NCBI RefSeq assembly: GCF_002954545.1
Contig: NZ_MSCH01000003.1
Coordinates: 2,767,991-2,831,990 of the forward strand
Reading direction: 5' to 3'
Source of the DNA: Psychrosphaera saromensis
GTDB taxonomy: Bacteria; Pseudomonadota; Gammaproteobacteria; Enterobacterales; Alteromonadaceae
Length of the DNA: 64,000 nt
A program made the position numbers and the translations under genes. Within the stretch, counting starts at the first letter, position 1. Every line of letters starts with the position of its first letter. Of this stretch, positions 25,801 to 33,917 are shown in pieces. Below the pieces are notes generated by a model. The model was not told the DNA's origin. It searched no databases and saw nothing but the letters and a program-made list of their open reading frames with translations.

Positions 25801-27033
25801 TTAATTTTGAATCATGATTTTATTGATTTGCTCTCCATTACTGTCAGTCATCACGATAATATTACTTCCTTGAGATAAAAATACTGACTTGTGTTCTTTC
25901 TCAGATGAAATTACCACCCTGTCCAACGGCACTTCATCTTTATGTTTGAATTTAAACACGTCAACCATGCAAGGGTACGATTTTTTACAATCATTTGTGC
26001 TGACGCTGTAATTCATTCGGCCTAAAGAAGCCCACTTGGGACGTCCATTAAAATATTTTGTCCTTGGCCAAAAAACTGATATGTCCCACTTATTCGAATC
26101 AGAGCTCCAAACTTCGTTATCTTTTACAAAAACAAATGGTTCTAATAATTCCACGCTTTTAACAGCTTTAGTGTATGTTGGATGCTCATATTCAGTATTA
26201 CTTCGTTCTATTCGTGTAGTTTGATCAATAGTCAGTGTTTCTAAACCGATAATACTTTTAAGTTTACTTGCTAACCAATCCTCTTCATTGATATGGGAAT
26301 AACCAACATGGATAACGATTTTTGCATTTGGATCTTTATCAAAGACTTTCTCTTTGATCGTTAGTGCTGAGCTAGTTTCCCGCTCTTCGATAGTATTAAG
26401 TTTTTTTGGCTTATGCAGATCATATGAAACTATTTTAAACCCTATATCTTTTGCTTTAAGTACTAGGTTTGCATATGTACTTTCACGGGTGTAATACCCT
26501 ATTGGGTTGGTAACATATCCTTTTTTAATTTGTAATGAAGCCAAGCTATTTAATGATTCCGCCGCAAAGTAGCGATATCCTTGCTCCCATAAACCCGAAA
26601 GCATACGGTACGTTAGTACCCTGTGTTGTGCAATATCATGAGCTTCATTGAACATGACTACTTGATAAACTTGTGAGCGCTTTAAGATTTCACTTATCGC
26701 GTCTTTTGCTTTGTAGGTAGTTAAATTTTCAGAGACTAATTTTTCACTTTTGACATTTGTATCTTTAGCAATCAGTGCTTTTCTATGTAAGCCAGCAAAA
26801 GAGTATTGAACACCAAGATCTTGCATTATAATATCTAAAGCTAAAGGGTTATTAGTAAAATCTTTTGAAAAGCTTTCTATTAATTGAAGTTTCTCAACTA
26901 AGCTTTTACCTTTCGTTTGTTCTTGTATCTGATTTCCGATTCTTACAGCTTCTAAAAGAAACTTTTCGTTATCATGCTCTGAAGAGAAAGCAGAATTAGA
27001 AGCAAGTAGACAAAATAATATTATTTTTTTCAA
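25801..27033 (-). CDS. Exported Tiki/ChaN-like protein encoded in a gene cassette
   Basis: This 410-residue protein has a signal peptide (MKKIILFCLLASNSAFSS, no lipobox). The middle contains VMFNEAHDIAQHR near residue 128, YRYFAAESLN near 155 and KIVIHVGYSHINEEDW near 245. This spacing of a conserved Glu-His and a GYSH resembles the Tiki/EreA/ChaN superfamily, whose members include haem-binding lipoproteins, erythromycin esterases and Wnt-cleaving proteases. Which activity applies is unknown. The start is a TTG at 27033 with AAGGA 7 nt ahead. The gene lies between an attC site and a truncated attC core and is thus cassette cargo. That is unusual for such a large exported protein. Confidence 0.65.
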   Translation of the reverse strand: MKKIILFCLLASNSAFSSEHDNEKFLLEAVRIGNQIQEQTKGKSLVEKLQLIESFSKDFTNNPLALDIIMQDLGVQYSFAGLHRKALIAKDTNVKSEKLVSENLTTYKAKDAISEILKRSQVYQVVMFNEAHDIAQHRVLTYRMLSGLWEQGYRYFAAESLNSLASLQIKKGYVTNPIGYYTRESTYANLVLKAKDIGFKIVSYDLHKPKKLNTIEERETSSALTIKEKVFDKDPNAKIVIHVGYSHINEEDWLASKLKSIIGLETLTIDQTTRIERSNTEYEHPTYTKAVKSVELLEPFVFVKDNEVWSSDSNKWDISVFWPRTKYFNGRPKWASLGRMNYSVSTNDCKKSYPCMVDVFKFKHKDEVPLDRVVISSEKEHKSVFLSQGSNIIVMTDSNGEQINKIMIQN

Positions 27034-27080
27034 GTTAAGTCCTTTTATTTGAAATGTAATGCTGAATGGTATGGTAAGTT

Positions 27081-27191
27081 AGCTAACGCCCAAGTAACAC
27101 GCAATGTGTTGGCGTGGCTTTTTGCGCCCTTTTCTTTTAAGCAACAAGTCGGACAATGTGTGACGTCAGATTTAATGCGCTTGTTAGCATT
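27081..27191 (-). other. attC site of the middle cassette
   Basis: On the minus strand the 111-nt site starts AATGCTAAC, overlapping the end of the 27184-27627 gene, and ends GGGCGTTAGCT. The outer cores GCTAAC and GTTAGC pair. The inner arms pair poorly, so the hairpin is weaker than in the neighbouring site. Its left core AATGCTAAC complements TTAGCATT at the start of the same cassette (27645-27653 region). Confidence 0.7.
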
Positions 27192-27627
27192 TTACTTTTT
27201 CCCATGCACCGAGCTCTGCAACATGAATTTTTTGAACAAACTCATACATACGATGCCTAGTTTCGTTATTTGTGAGGTAAGGCTTATATTGTAAAACCTC
27301 TTTATCAAAACCTAAAACTTTGACAAATCCAGTTACGTCCCGTTTTTCCATGTTATTTAAGTCAAATACGGTCGTCAATATACCACGCAAATTTCTCGTG
27401 ATTGATAAAAATCCACCATTTTCAGATATTGCAATTGAGCGCCCCCAATATTGGTGTTCGCTCTCTTTAATACCGTTTATATACAATTCAAATAGTGGAT
27501 CGCCAAAAGGAGGTTCAAATAAGTATTTAAGAACAATAGTTTGCTTTAATTTAGGGTGCAATAAAGTTATTTCATTCCCCCAAGCAGAGGCAGAGCTGCC
27601 ATCTTCTGGCAATTGAAGAGTTTTCAT
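27184..27627 (-). CDS. Hypothetical protein in a gene cassette
   Basis: This 147-residue soluble protein starts MKTLQLPEDGSSASAWGNEI. It is mostly beta-strand-like in its first two thirds (KQTIVLKYLFEP, FELYINGIKE, GRSIAISENGGFLSI), ending in a helical tail. There is no signal peptide, membrane segment or known motif. GGAG lies 8 nt ahead of the ATG. The gene fills a cassette exactly: the start site TTAGCATT is 13 nt upstream of the ribosome-binding site, and the attC overlaps the stop codon. The family is not recognised. Confidence 0.65.
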   Translation of the reverse strand: MKTLQLPEDGSSASAWGNEITLLHPKLKQTIVLKYLFEPPFGDPLFELYINGIKESEHQYWGRSIAISENGGFLSITRNLRGILTTVFDLNNMEKRDVTGFVKVLGFDKEVLQYKPYLTNNETRHRMYEFVQKIHVAELGAWEKVKC

Positions 27628-27644
27628 ATAATCTCCGAATGAAT

Positions 27645-27760
27645 GCTAAAGCCAAGCTCACCTGCAACCTTTGCGGAGAGCATTTTGTGTGAAATGGAGC
27701 TACGCGACATACACAAAATGAGCGTAGCAAAGGTTGTCAGCGTGCAGCTATTTGTTAGGC
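27645..27760 (-). other. attC site of the first cassette, with mutated right core
   Basis: On the minus strand the 116-nt site starts GCCTAAC (overlapping the TAG stop of the upstream gene) and ends GGCTTTAGC. It has long inner arms: CAACCTTTGC...CATTTTGTGT pairs with ACACAAAATG...GCAAAGGTTG. The outer arms AATAGCTGCAC and GTGAGCTTGGC also pair. The right core reads TTTAGC where GTTAGC is expected from the left core of the next cassette. The invariant G of the GTT crossover triplet is therefore replaced by T. Confidence 0.82.
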
Positions 27761-28350
27761 TATTGATATTTAACAAGTGGAAATCTCGGATCATCGAGCT
27801 GATAGATTTCGATCAGCTCTTCAACTCTACTCTCTATTTCAGCATTACCAGAAATATCAGCGTCCCATTTTTTTACCGCGTTACATACGTTTATACAAAA
27901 AATATCTATTTGTAACTGGTACAGACCATTAAACGAAGACATGTGCGTAGTAATCGCTTTGTTTTTATCGGGTGCGGTGAAATGAATTTTTTCGCCTCCC
28001 ATTTTTTGAGACAGACCTTGATGAAGACACCTACATCTAAACCTATAACAGTCACTTGCTGTAAAAGCACACTCAGTATTTGGAGGCATTGACTTTAGGC
28101 TTTCAATTAACTCCTGCGGCATTCTTTCGAGTGACTCTGGAGAAGTTTCAGAAACTAATTCATATAAATTTTCAGGGTCGTATTTTCGCTTCATATATCG
28201 GTTGAACCAACTTCGATATCGCTCACCTACGCCAGCTTCAGGATCCTCCAATGCTCCGCATATATCAGGTACTGCCAATGCTAAAAACAATGCAGAAAAC
28301 CAGTTTTCCGTTTCCACAGACTTATTTATTGAATCAACAAACCTTTGCAC
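27760..28350 (-). CDS. Hypothetical protein in a gene cassette
   Basis: This 196-residue, probably alpha-helical soluble protein starts MQRFVDSINKSVETENW. It has four clustered cysteines near residues 94-108 (TECAFTASDCYRFRCRCLH) and two more later (DIFCINVCNAV). These could bind a metal, but no known motif fits. The start is a GTG at 28350 with GGAG 8 nt ahead. Upstream lies the cassette start GTTAGGC (28370-28376), and the attC starts at its stop codon. No family is recognised; it is a typical orphan cassette gene. Confidence 0.65.
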   Translation of the reverse strand: MQRFVDSINKSVETENWFSALFLALAVPDICGALEDPEAGVGERYRSWFNRYMKRKYDPENLYELVSETSPESLERMPQELIESLKSMPPNTECAFTASDCYRFRCRCLHQGLSQKMGGEKIHFTAPDKNKAITTHMSSFNGLYQLQIDIFCINVCNAVKKWDADISGNAEIESRVEELIEIYQLDDPRFPLVKYQ

Positions 28351-28369
28351 GATAACTCCAGTATTGAGA

Positions 28370-28376
28370 GCCTAAC
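28370..28376 (-). other. Cassette start core GTTAGGC
   Basis: The minus strand reads TTGTTAGGC just before the 27760-28350 gene. It complements the left core GCCTAAC (27754-27760) of the attC at the other end of the same cassette. Further upstream no attC arm or integrase gene is visible before the psp terminator. Confidence 0.65.
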
Positions 28377-28531
28377 AATTAAATATCGAACCAATAGGTC
28401 GTTTTTCTACCGACGATTGGGTTGTTTTTAATATGTTATTATTTTTAGCACATAGATTAAGATATTACTATCTGTAGACTTTATTAATTAAATACAAATT
28501 TCATATAAGACAAAAATAACCTTACGCCCAT

Positions 28532-28560
28532 AAAAAAATGACCATCTAGGGTCATTTTTA
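28532..28560 (-). terminator. Terminator of the pspABC operon
   Basis: The minus strand reads AAAAATGACC, CTAGAT, GGTCATTTTTTTATG: a 10-bp stem with a T tract, 16 nt after the pspC stop. Confidence 0.88.
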
Positions 28561-28575
28561 TGTAAGGGGATTAAG

Positions 28576-29016
28576 CTAAAGCTTATTAATTTCACGAGTT
28601 AAGGTGTATTCATTGGAAGTGACGTACCCTTCCATTTCCTGCACTCTATTTTCTATGCTATCAAACTGACGGCCTATGTCTTTTAACGCTTGACGAGGTG
28701 GCTCGCCGGCTTGCCAGACTTTGGTTTTCACTTCAACGGTTGTATCAATATCTTGTTCATTGTTGAAACGATTCCAATGGTCTCTCATGCCTCCAGTGCG
28801 TTTATCAAACGTGCTGTCTGGTTTTTTATCTAAAATAAACCAACCCGCAATATAAGCAACGAAAAAGAAACCACCTGATAAAACCAAACCGCTAATCCAA
28901 ATAATACGAACTAGCCAAACTTCCATTCCCGTGTATTCAGCAACACCTGCACACACACCAGCAATTTTGCCTTGTTTTGGTATTCGGTTTAATTGTTTTT
29001 TCTCTGGTTTTGTCAT
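28576..29016 (-). CDS. pspC: Phage shock protein C
   Basis: PspC is an inner-membrane sensor of the phage-shock envelope-stress system; with PspB it draws PspA to the membrane and frees PspF. The 146 residues begin with the PspC domain (RIPKQGKIAGVCAGVAEYTG near residue 10, VWLVRIIWISGLVLSGGFFF near 33). The cytoplasmic or periplasmic tail ends in a coiled-coil-like segment (EPPRQALKDIGRQFDSIENRV). It is the third gene of pspA-pspB-pspC, 10 nt behind pspB. Confidence 0.93.
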   Translation of the reverse strand: MTKPEKKQLNRIPKQGKIAGVCAGVAEYTGMEVWLVRIIWISGLVLSGGFFFVAYIAGWFILDKKPDSTFDKRTGGMRDHWNRFNNEQDIDTTVEVKTKVWQAGEPPRQALKDIGRQFDSIENRVQEMEGYVTSNEYTLTREINKL

Positions 29017-29026
29017 CTTGATCTCC

Positions 29027-29266
29027 TTACGCTTTGGTTCGCCATTTCGGGGCTTCTGCGTCCAAAATTGACTCTAAGGTTTTTACTCTCTCGCCTAACA
29101 CTTCAGCTTTGTGCGCCAAGTTGCTTAGGTTTTCCATTTCTGACTCGCTCCACCCTTGACCTACCTGTCTTTTGCTTCGGTAATGCATGATTAACCACAC
29201 TGGTGCAACAAAGATCAAAAATATAATCATTGGTACAATTAAAATACCTGCAATGCCTTCCATCAC
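29027..29266 (-). CDS. pspB: Phage shock protein B
   Basis: This 79-residue protein has an N-terminal membrane helix (GIAGILIVPMIIFLIFVAPV) and a C-terminal coiled coil (LSNLAHKAEVLGERVKTLES), the standard PspB layout. It works with PspC to sense membrane stress. It lies between pspA and pspC in the same operon, with an 18-nt gap to pspA. Confidence 0.93.
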   Translation of the reverse strand: MMEGIAGILIVPMIIFLIFVAPVWLIMHYRSKRQVGQGWSESEMENLSNLAHKAEVLGERVKTLESILDAEAPKWRTKA

Positions 29267-29284
29267 ATTCCCCTTAAAATTTAC

Positions 29285-29959
29285 TTAGTTGTTTTTTGCT
29301 TTACCGGCATTTAGCTTGGCTTTTAATGCCTCTAATTCGCTATCTACCTTGCTTGATGTTTCTAACTCAGCAAATTCATCGGCAAGGGACTTATTACCTA
29401 AGTCGTATGACTCTACTTCGGCTTCTAAGTTATCAATCTTACGTTCGTACTGCTCAAAGCGAGTTAGTGCGTCGTTAATTTTACCGCTGGCTAATTTAGA
29501 CTTAACATCTAAACGTGAGCTGGCAGTTTTGCCGCGCATTAGTATCGACTTTTGACGATTTTTGGCATCTTCAAGTTTGTTTTGAAGTTGACCAATCTCA
29601 TCTTTCAACCGTGTTATTTGTTCATCTAGCGATAATAGGTCGTGTGCTAGTTGCTCAACGTTCTCTTCGCTTTTTTGTTTTTCTGACAATGCTTGACGAG
29701 CTAAGTCTTCTCTATCTTTCGATAATGCTAACTCAGCTTTGCTTTGCCAGTCGTCAGCTTCGGCTTGGAAGCGGTCGATTTTTCTAACAATGTCTTTTTT
29801 GTCGGCCAATGTTCTAGCTGATGAAGAACGAACTTCGACTAACGTATCTTCCATTTCTTGAATAATCAAACGAACCATTTTTTCAGGGTCTTCTGCTTTA
29901 TCCAATAAAGAGTTTATATTTGCGTTAACGATGTCTGCAAAACGTGAAAATATACCCAT
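29285..29959 (-). CDS. pspA: Phage shock protein A
   Basis: PspA belongs to the ESCRT-III-like IM30 family: it coats and stabilises the stressed inner membrane and, when free, inhibits PspF. Its 224 residues start MGIFSRFADIVNANINSLLD (amphipathic membrane-binding helix), followed by long coiled coils (residues about 25-190), rich in Q, E and K. Length agrees with E. coli PspA (222). It is the first gene of the operon; a sigma-54-type promoter lies upstream and pspF is divergent. Confidence 0.95.
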   Translation of the reverse strand: MGIFSRFADIVNANINSLLDKAEDPEKMVRLIIQEMEDTLVEVRSSSARTLADKKDIVRKIDRFQAEADDWQSKAELALSKDREDLARQALSEKQKSEENVEQLAHDLLSLDEQITRLKDEIGQLQNKLEDAKNRQKSILMRGKTASSRLDVKSKLASGKINDALTRFEQYERKIDNLEAEVESYDLGNKSLADEFAELETSSKVDSELEALKAKLNAGKAKNN

Positions 29960-30020
29960 AATTATTACCTCTTATTTTGAAATTTTATAAATTTACTTGC
30001 GTTCTAATCATGCTAGGTAC

Positions 30021-30037
30021 ATTCAGTTATCTTGCCA
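30021..30037 (-). promoter_or_regulatory. Candidate sigma-54 promoter of pspABC
   Basis: The minus strand reads TGGCAAGATAACTGAAT. The -24 GG and the -12 G are spaced as in sigma-54 promoters (TGGCAC-N5-TTGCA), but the -12 element has GA instead of GC. It ends 62 nt before the pspA ATG. The neighbouring PspF makes sigma-54 control very likely. Confidence 0.5.
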
Positions 30038-30158
30038 CAATTTAAACTTTCACTAAACTGTTGTTTTAATTGAATAATAAATAAATAAAATCAATCCTTT
30101 GCTTTGTTACCAATATCAAATACACTACAAATTAGTCAATTTAACCAACAGTTGCACT

Positions 30159-31253
30159 ATGAGACAATTTGGAAATAAAGATAATCTAATCGGTCAGGCT
30201 AATTCCTTTGTAGAAGTATTGGAAAAAGTGTCCTTATTAGCACCACTAAATAAGCCTGTGCTTATAATAGGCGAACGAGGTACCGGTAAAGAACTTATCG
30301 CCGCTCGTTTACACTACCTATCGCAACGTTGGGAACAAAACTACGTTACCTTAAATTGTGCAGCCTTAAACGAAAATTTATTGGAAAGTGAATTATTTGG
30401 TCACGAGTCTGGTTCATTTACTGGCGCAGGCAAACGTCATGAAGGCCGATTTGAACGTGCTAATAGCGGTACTTTATTTTTAGACGAGCTGGCTAATACA
30501 TCGGGATTAGTGCAAGAAAAGCTTTTACGAGTCATTGAATATGGTGAATTTGAGCGTGTTGGTGGTACCAAAACCGTTAAAATAGATACCCGTTTAGTGT
30601 GTGCAACAAATGAAGACTTGCCAGCTCTTGCCGAGTCTGGTGAATTTAGAGCCGACTTATTAGACCGTTTAGCATTTGATGTCATTACCCTTCCCCCATT
30701 ACGAGAACGCCAAGAAGATATTTTGGTTCTTGCTGAGCACTTTGCTATTTCTATGGCAAAAGAACTTGAGTGGGAATTGTTTAGCGGCTTTTCCAGAAAA
30801 GCAAAAGAGCTACTATTAGAATACAACTGGCCTGGTAATGTGCGTGAACTGAAAAATGTGGTTGAACGTAGTGTTTACCGCTCGGCCAATCCTCACGTTC
30901 CAGTACATGAAATTGTTTTAGATCCATTTTCAAGTCCGTTTAGGCCAAAAGGCAGAACCAAAACTCAAGACCGCCAAGCGGCGCCTATAAGCGCACCTGT
31001 TACTAGTGCGTCAAACGAGTCTCCTATTTTAGAAAGCCAAGCACTTAATACCAATATTGAGCAGCATAACTTTAGCTTTCCACTGGACTTTAAACAAAGC
31101 AGCCAGGAGTTTGAAGTTAACTTAATTCAAACTGCGTTAGCGCATAGCCAATTTAATCAGAAAAAAACCGCGGATCAGCTTGGGGTAACCTATCATCAAT
31201 TAAGAGGGTATTTGAAGAAATACAATTTGTTGGATAAAAATGCTGAAGAATAA
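30159..31253 (+). CDS. pspF: Sigma-54-dependent activator PspF
   Basis: PspF is the enhancer-binding activator of the psp genes, inhibited by PspA. The ATG at 30159 gives 364 residues and the family start; the open frame upstream has no supporting start. It lacks a receiver domain, as expected. The AAA+ domain has Walker A GERGTGKELIAARLH near residue 32, the sigma-54 contact loop SGSFTGAG near 82, and Walker B GTLFLDELA near 100. The C-terminal Fis-type helix-turn-helix is QKKTADQLGVTYHQLRGYL. About 60 polar residues link the domains. Its end overlaps the sapA start by 14 nt, so sap genes can be read from the pspF transcript. Confidence 0.93.
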   Translation: MRQFGNKDNLIGQANSFVEVLEKVSLLAPLNKPVLIIGERGTGKELIAARLHYLSQRWEQNYVTLNCAALNENLLESELFGHESGSFTGAGKRHEGRFERANSGTLFLDELANTSGLVQEKLLRVIEYGEFERVGGTKTVKIDTRLVCATNEDLPALAESGEFRADLLDRLAFDVITLPPLRERQEDILVLAEHFAISMAKELEWELFSGFSRKAKELLLEYNWPGNVRELKNVVERSVYRSANPHVPVHEIVLDPFSSPFRPKGRTKTQDRQAAPISAPVTSASNESPILESQALNTNIEQHNFSFPLDFKQSSQEFEVNLIQTALAHSQFNQKKTADQLGVTYHQLRGYLKKYNLLDKNAEE

Positions 31254-32886
31254 CCCAATTAAAAACATTGAGCATATTGCCCGCTACAGCCTGGCTGCAT
31301 TATTTTGTTTAACGCTTGCAGCATGTGGTAAAAATAATGAATCAGAGTTAGCACAAAAAACATTACTGTATTGTAGTGAGGGCTCACCTGAGACATTTAA
31401 TCCGCAATTGGTGACGTCTGGCACAACCATAGATGCGGTTTCACAACAGATTTACAATCGACTGGTTAAGATAAATCCTAAAACAGGTTTGGTCACCTCT
31501 GACTTAGCGCAAAAAGTAATTGTGTCGGAAGATGCCATGCGTTACCGCTTTTACTTAAGAAAAGATGTTGAGTTTCATACTACTGCGTATTTTAAACCGA
31601 CCCGTACTTTAACCAGTGAAGACGTTCTATTTTCTTTTTCCCGTATTTTACATTTAGATCATCCCTTTAATTTGGTTGGTGGTGGCTCTTACCCGTTTTT
31701 CAGTGGCATGGGGTTTGACACATTAATAGAACAAATCATTGTTGTTGATGACTTAACCATTGAGTTTAGATTGTCTGAACCACAAGCTTCATTTTTGGCG
31801 AATATGGCAACTGACTTTGCCGTTATATTATCCGCTGAATATGCACAACAGCTGATTGAAAGTGATGAAAAAGAATTAATTGATCAACTGCCTATTGGCA
31901 CAGGGCCGTTTAAATTTAGCCAATACAAACGAGATCATTACATACGTTATTATGCTCACCCAAATTACTGGGATGGCGCACCGCTGCTTAGGCAAGTTAT
32001 ATTTGATATTACGCCGAACAACTCAAACCGTGTGGCTAAATTATTAACCAGAGAATGTGACGTGTTGGGATATCCAAGTTCAGCTGACGTTGAGTTTTTA
32101 AAACAAAAGCCTGATATAAAATTAAATGAAAGTGTTGCTATGAATGTCAGTTACTGGGCGTTTAATACCAATGTGCCGCCATTTGATAATCCTAATGTTA
32201 GAAAAGCCCTCTCCTATGTTGTTGACCGCCAAGCAATTATTGATGCTGTGTATTTTAGACATGCCGAGCCTGCATCGACATTGTTACCACCATCTAGCTG
32301 GGCTTATACAGAAGCCAATACCGACGTTGAACTTTCGTTAGAAAAAGCCAAAGCCTTGTTGCTGCAAGAAGGTTTTGAAGATGGCTTTGAAATGGACATT
32401 TGGGCTATGCCCGTTCAGCGAGTGTATAATCCAAATGCGTCAAAAATGGCTGAAATCTTACAACAGAACTTAGCTAAAATTGGTGTTACCGCGAATATCG
32501 TCACTTACGATTGGGGAACATTTAGGAAAAAATTAGCCCAGGGTGAACACGACTCGGTATTAATTGGTTGGTCGGCTGATAATTCTGACCCTGATAACTT
32601 TTATCGCCCGCTATTAAGTTGTGCCGCCACCTTCTCAGGTTCAAATAGAACGGCTTGGTGTAATGAGCAATATGACGAAAGTATTTTTAATGCGCTAAGT
32701 ACCGCAGATCCTGTGGTAAGAAAGCAGTATTATGACCAAGCGGAACGACTTATTTTTGAAAACTCCCCTTTGGTTCCTATTGCACATGCACTTAGGTATC
32801 AAGTTCACCACAATTATATTAGTGATGTAGAGTTTAATCCTTATGGTGGAATTGGCTTTTTTCAGACAAAAAAAGGTAAAAACTAA
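31240..32886 (+). CDS. sapA: SapA-like peptide-binding lipoprotein of an ABC transporter
   Basis: This solute-binding protein of the SapABCDF system handles peptides and, in enterics, antimicrobial peptides. Its 548 residues have a signal sequence ending in the lipobox LTLAAC near residue 25-29, so it is a lipoprotein; E. coli SapA is soluble in the periplasm. The extracellular solute-binding family 5 fold is supported by CSEGSPETFNPQLVTSG near 43, the NYWDGAPLLRQVIFDITPN block near 242 and YVVDRQAII near 325. It is the first gene of five, overlapping pspF. Confidence 0.9.
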   Translation: MLKNNPIKNIEHIARYSLAALFCLTLAACGKNNESELAQKTLLYCSEGSPETFNPQLVTSGTTIDAVSQQIYNRLVKINPKTGLVTSDLAQKVIVSEDAMRYRFYLRKDVEFHTTAYFKPTRTLTSEDVLFSFSRILHLDHPFNLVGGGSYPFFSGMGFDTLIEQIIVVDDLTIEFRLSEPQASFLANMATDFAVILSAEYAQQLIESDEKELIDQLPIGTGPFKFSQYKRDHYIRYYAHPNYWDGAPLLRQVIFDITPNNSNRVAKLLTRECDVLGYPSSADVEFLKQKPDIKLNESVAMNVSYWAFNTNVPPFDNPNVRKALSYVVDRQAIIDAVYFRHAEPASTLLPPSSWAYTEANTDVELSLEKAKALLLQEGFEDGFEMDIWAMPVQRVYNPNASKMAEILQQNLAKIGVTANIVTYDWGTFRKKLAQGEHDSVLIGWSADNSDPDNFYRPLLSCAATFSGSNRTAWCNEQYDESIFNALSTADPVVRKQYYDQAERLIFENSPLVPIAHALRYQVHHNYISDVEFNPYGGIGFFQTKKGKN

Positions 32887-33917
32887 TGTTTAATTATTTT
32901 TATCGTAAATTGTCCTTACTATTTTTTATCACCTTTGGTGTGACCGTCTTTGTTTTTTCGTTAAATTATTTATTTCCTACTGACGTATTGTCCAACATGA
33001 GCGGCATTACCAGTATTAATGAAATTGATTATGAAAAAATAGCGCAGCAATACAATCTAAACGACTCGGTTATTACTCAATACTTTGGCTTTATTGGACG
33101 GCTGTTAGACGGTGACTGGGGTGTATCCTTTATCACTGGCACCAGTATTTTTGAACAAGTATTTCGAGTTTTGCCCGCAACGATTGAGTTGGCAATGTAT
33201 GCCTTATTTTACAGCTTTATTGTCGCTATCCCTCTAGGTATTTTAGCGTCATCAGAGAATCACCCTTGGTTAGATAAAAGTATATTAGCGTTATCTATAG
33301 TCGGTTTTTCAATGCCAATATTTTGGTTGGCTTTGTTATTGATTTTAGTGTTTTCAATCGGGTTGGGTTGGTTCCCGACGTCTGGGCGTTTAAGCTTAAT
33401 TTACGACATTCCTAGCTCGAGCGGCTTTTTATTCCTGGATATCATTCGCTCAAGTGTTGATTATAAAAGTGAAGCGTTTGCCGATGCATTTCGTCATTTG
33501 GTTTTACCTACCTTTGTATTAGCCGCTTACCCTACCACGGTATTAATAAGAACAACCCGCCAATCAATGAAAGATGTTATGAATACGAGTTATGTAAAAG
33601 CCGCGAAAATAAAGGGCTTAACCTCAGGACAGCTGTTACGTCGCCACGGTTTACGTAATGGCTTATTACCGGTAATTCAAATGTTGGGCATACACTTTGG
33701 AACTGTGATCACGTTAGCTATGGTAACCGAAGTTATATTTGCTTGGCCTGGCGTTGGTTCCTGGCTAGTTGATGCGATACATCAACGAGATTACCCTGCG
33801 ATTCAAGGTGGATTATTGGTTATTTCAGGCATGGTATTTGTGGCCACTATCTTATTTGACCTCTTGTATATGATATTTGATCCACTTGCGAGGAGACACG
33901 GTCATGGTAAAATTTAG
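32886..33917 (+). CDS. sapB: SapB-like ABC transporter permease
   Basis: This inner-membrane permease has 343 residues. The N-terminal helix (LSLLFFITFGVTVFVFSL) and about six helices in all are visible. The permease loop with TSYVKAAKIKGLTSGQLL near residue 237 corresponds to the EAA contact motif for the ATPase. It starts on the last base of the sapA stop codon and overlaps sapC by 14 nt, showing translational coupling. Confidence 0.9.
   Translation: MFNYFYRKLSLLFFITFGVTVFVFSLNYLFPTDVLSNMSGITSINEIDYEKIAQQYNLNDSVITQYFGFIGRLLDGDWGVSFITGTSIFEQVFRVLPATIELAMYALFYSFIVAIPLGILASSENHPWLDKSILALSIVGFSMPIFWLALLLILVFSIGLGWFPTSGRLSLIYDIPSSSGFLFLDIIRSSVDYKSEAFADAFRHLVLPTFVLAAYPTTVLIRTTRQSMKDVMNTSYVKAAKIKGLTSGQLLRRHGLRNGLLPVIQMLGIHFGTVITLAMVTEVIFAWPGVGSWLVDAIHQRDYPAIQGGLLVISGMVFVATILFDLLYMIFDPLARRHGHGKI

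Noticed and set aside
27643-27915. A plus-strand gene of 90 codons between two cassette genes
   Set aside because: It covers the attC palindrome and the end of the 27760-28350 gene, and has no recognisable product.
30099-30158. Longer start for pspF
   Set aside because: The extra 20 codons are not conserved in the family and overlap the divergent promoter region; the ATG at 30159 gives the expected N-terminus.
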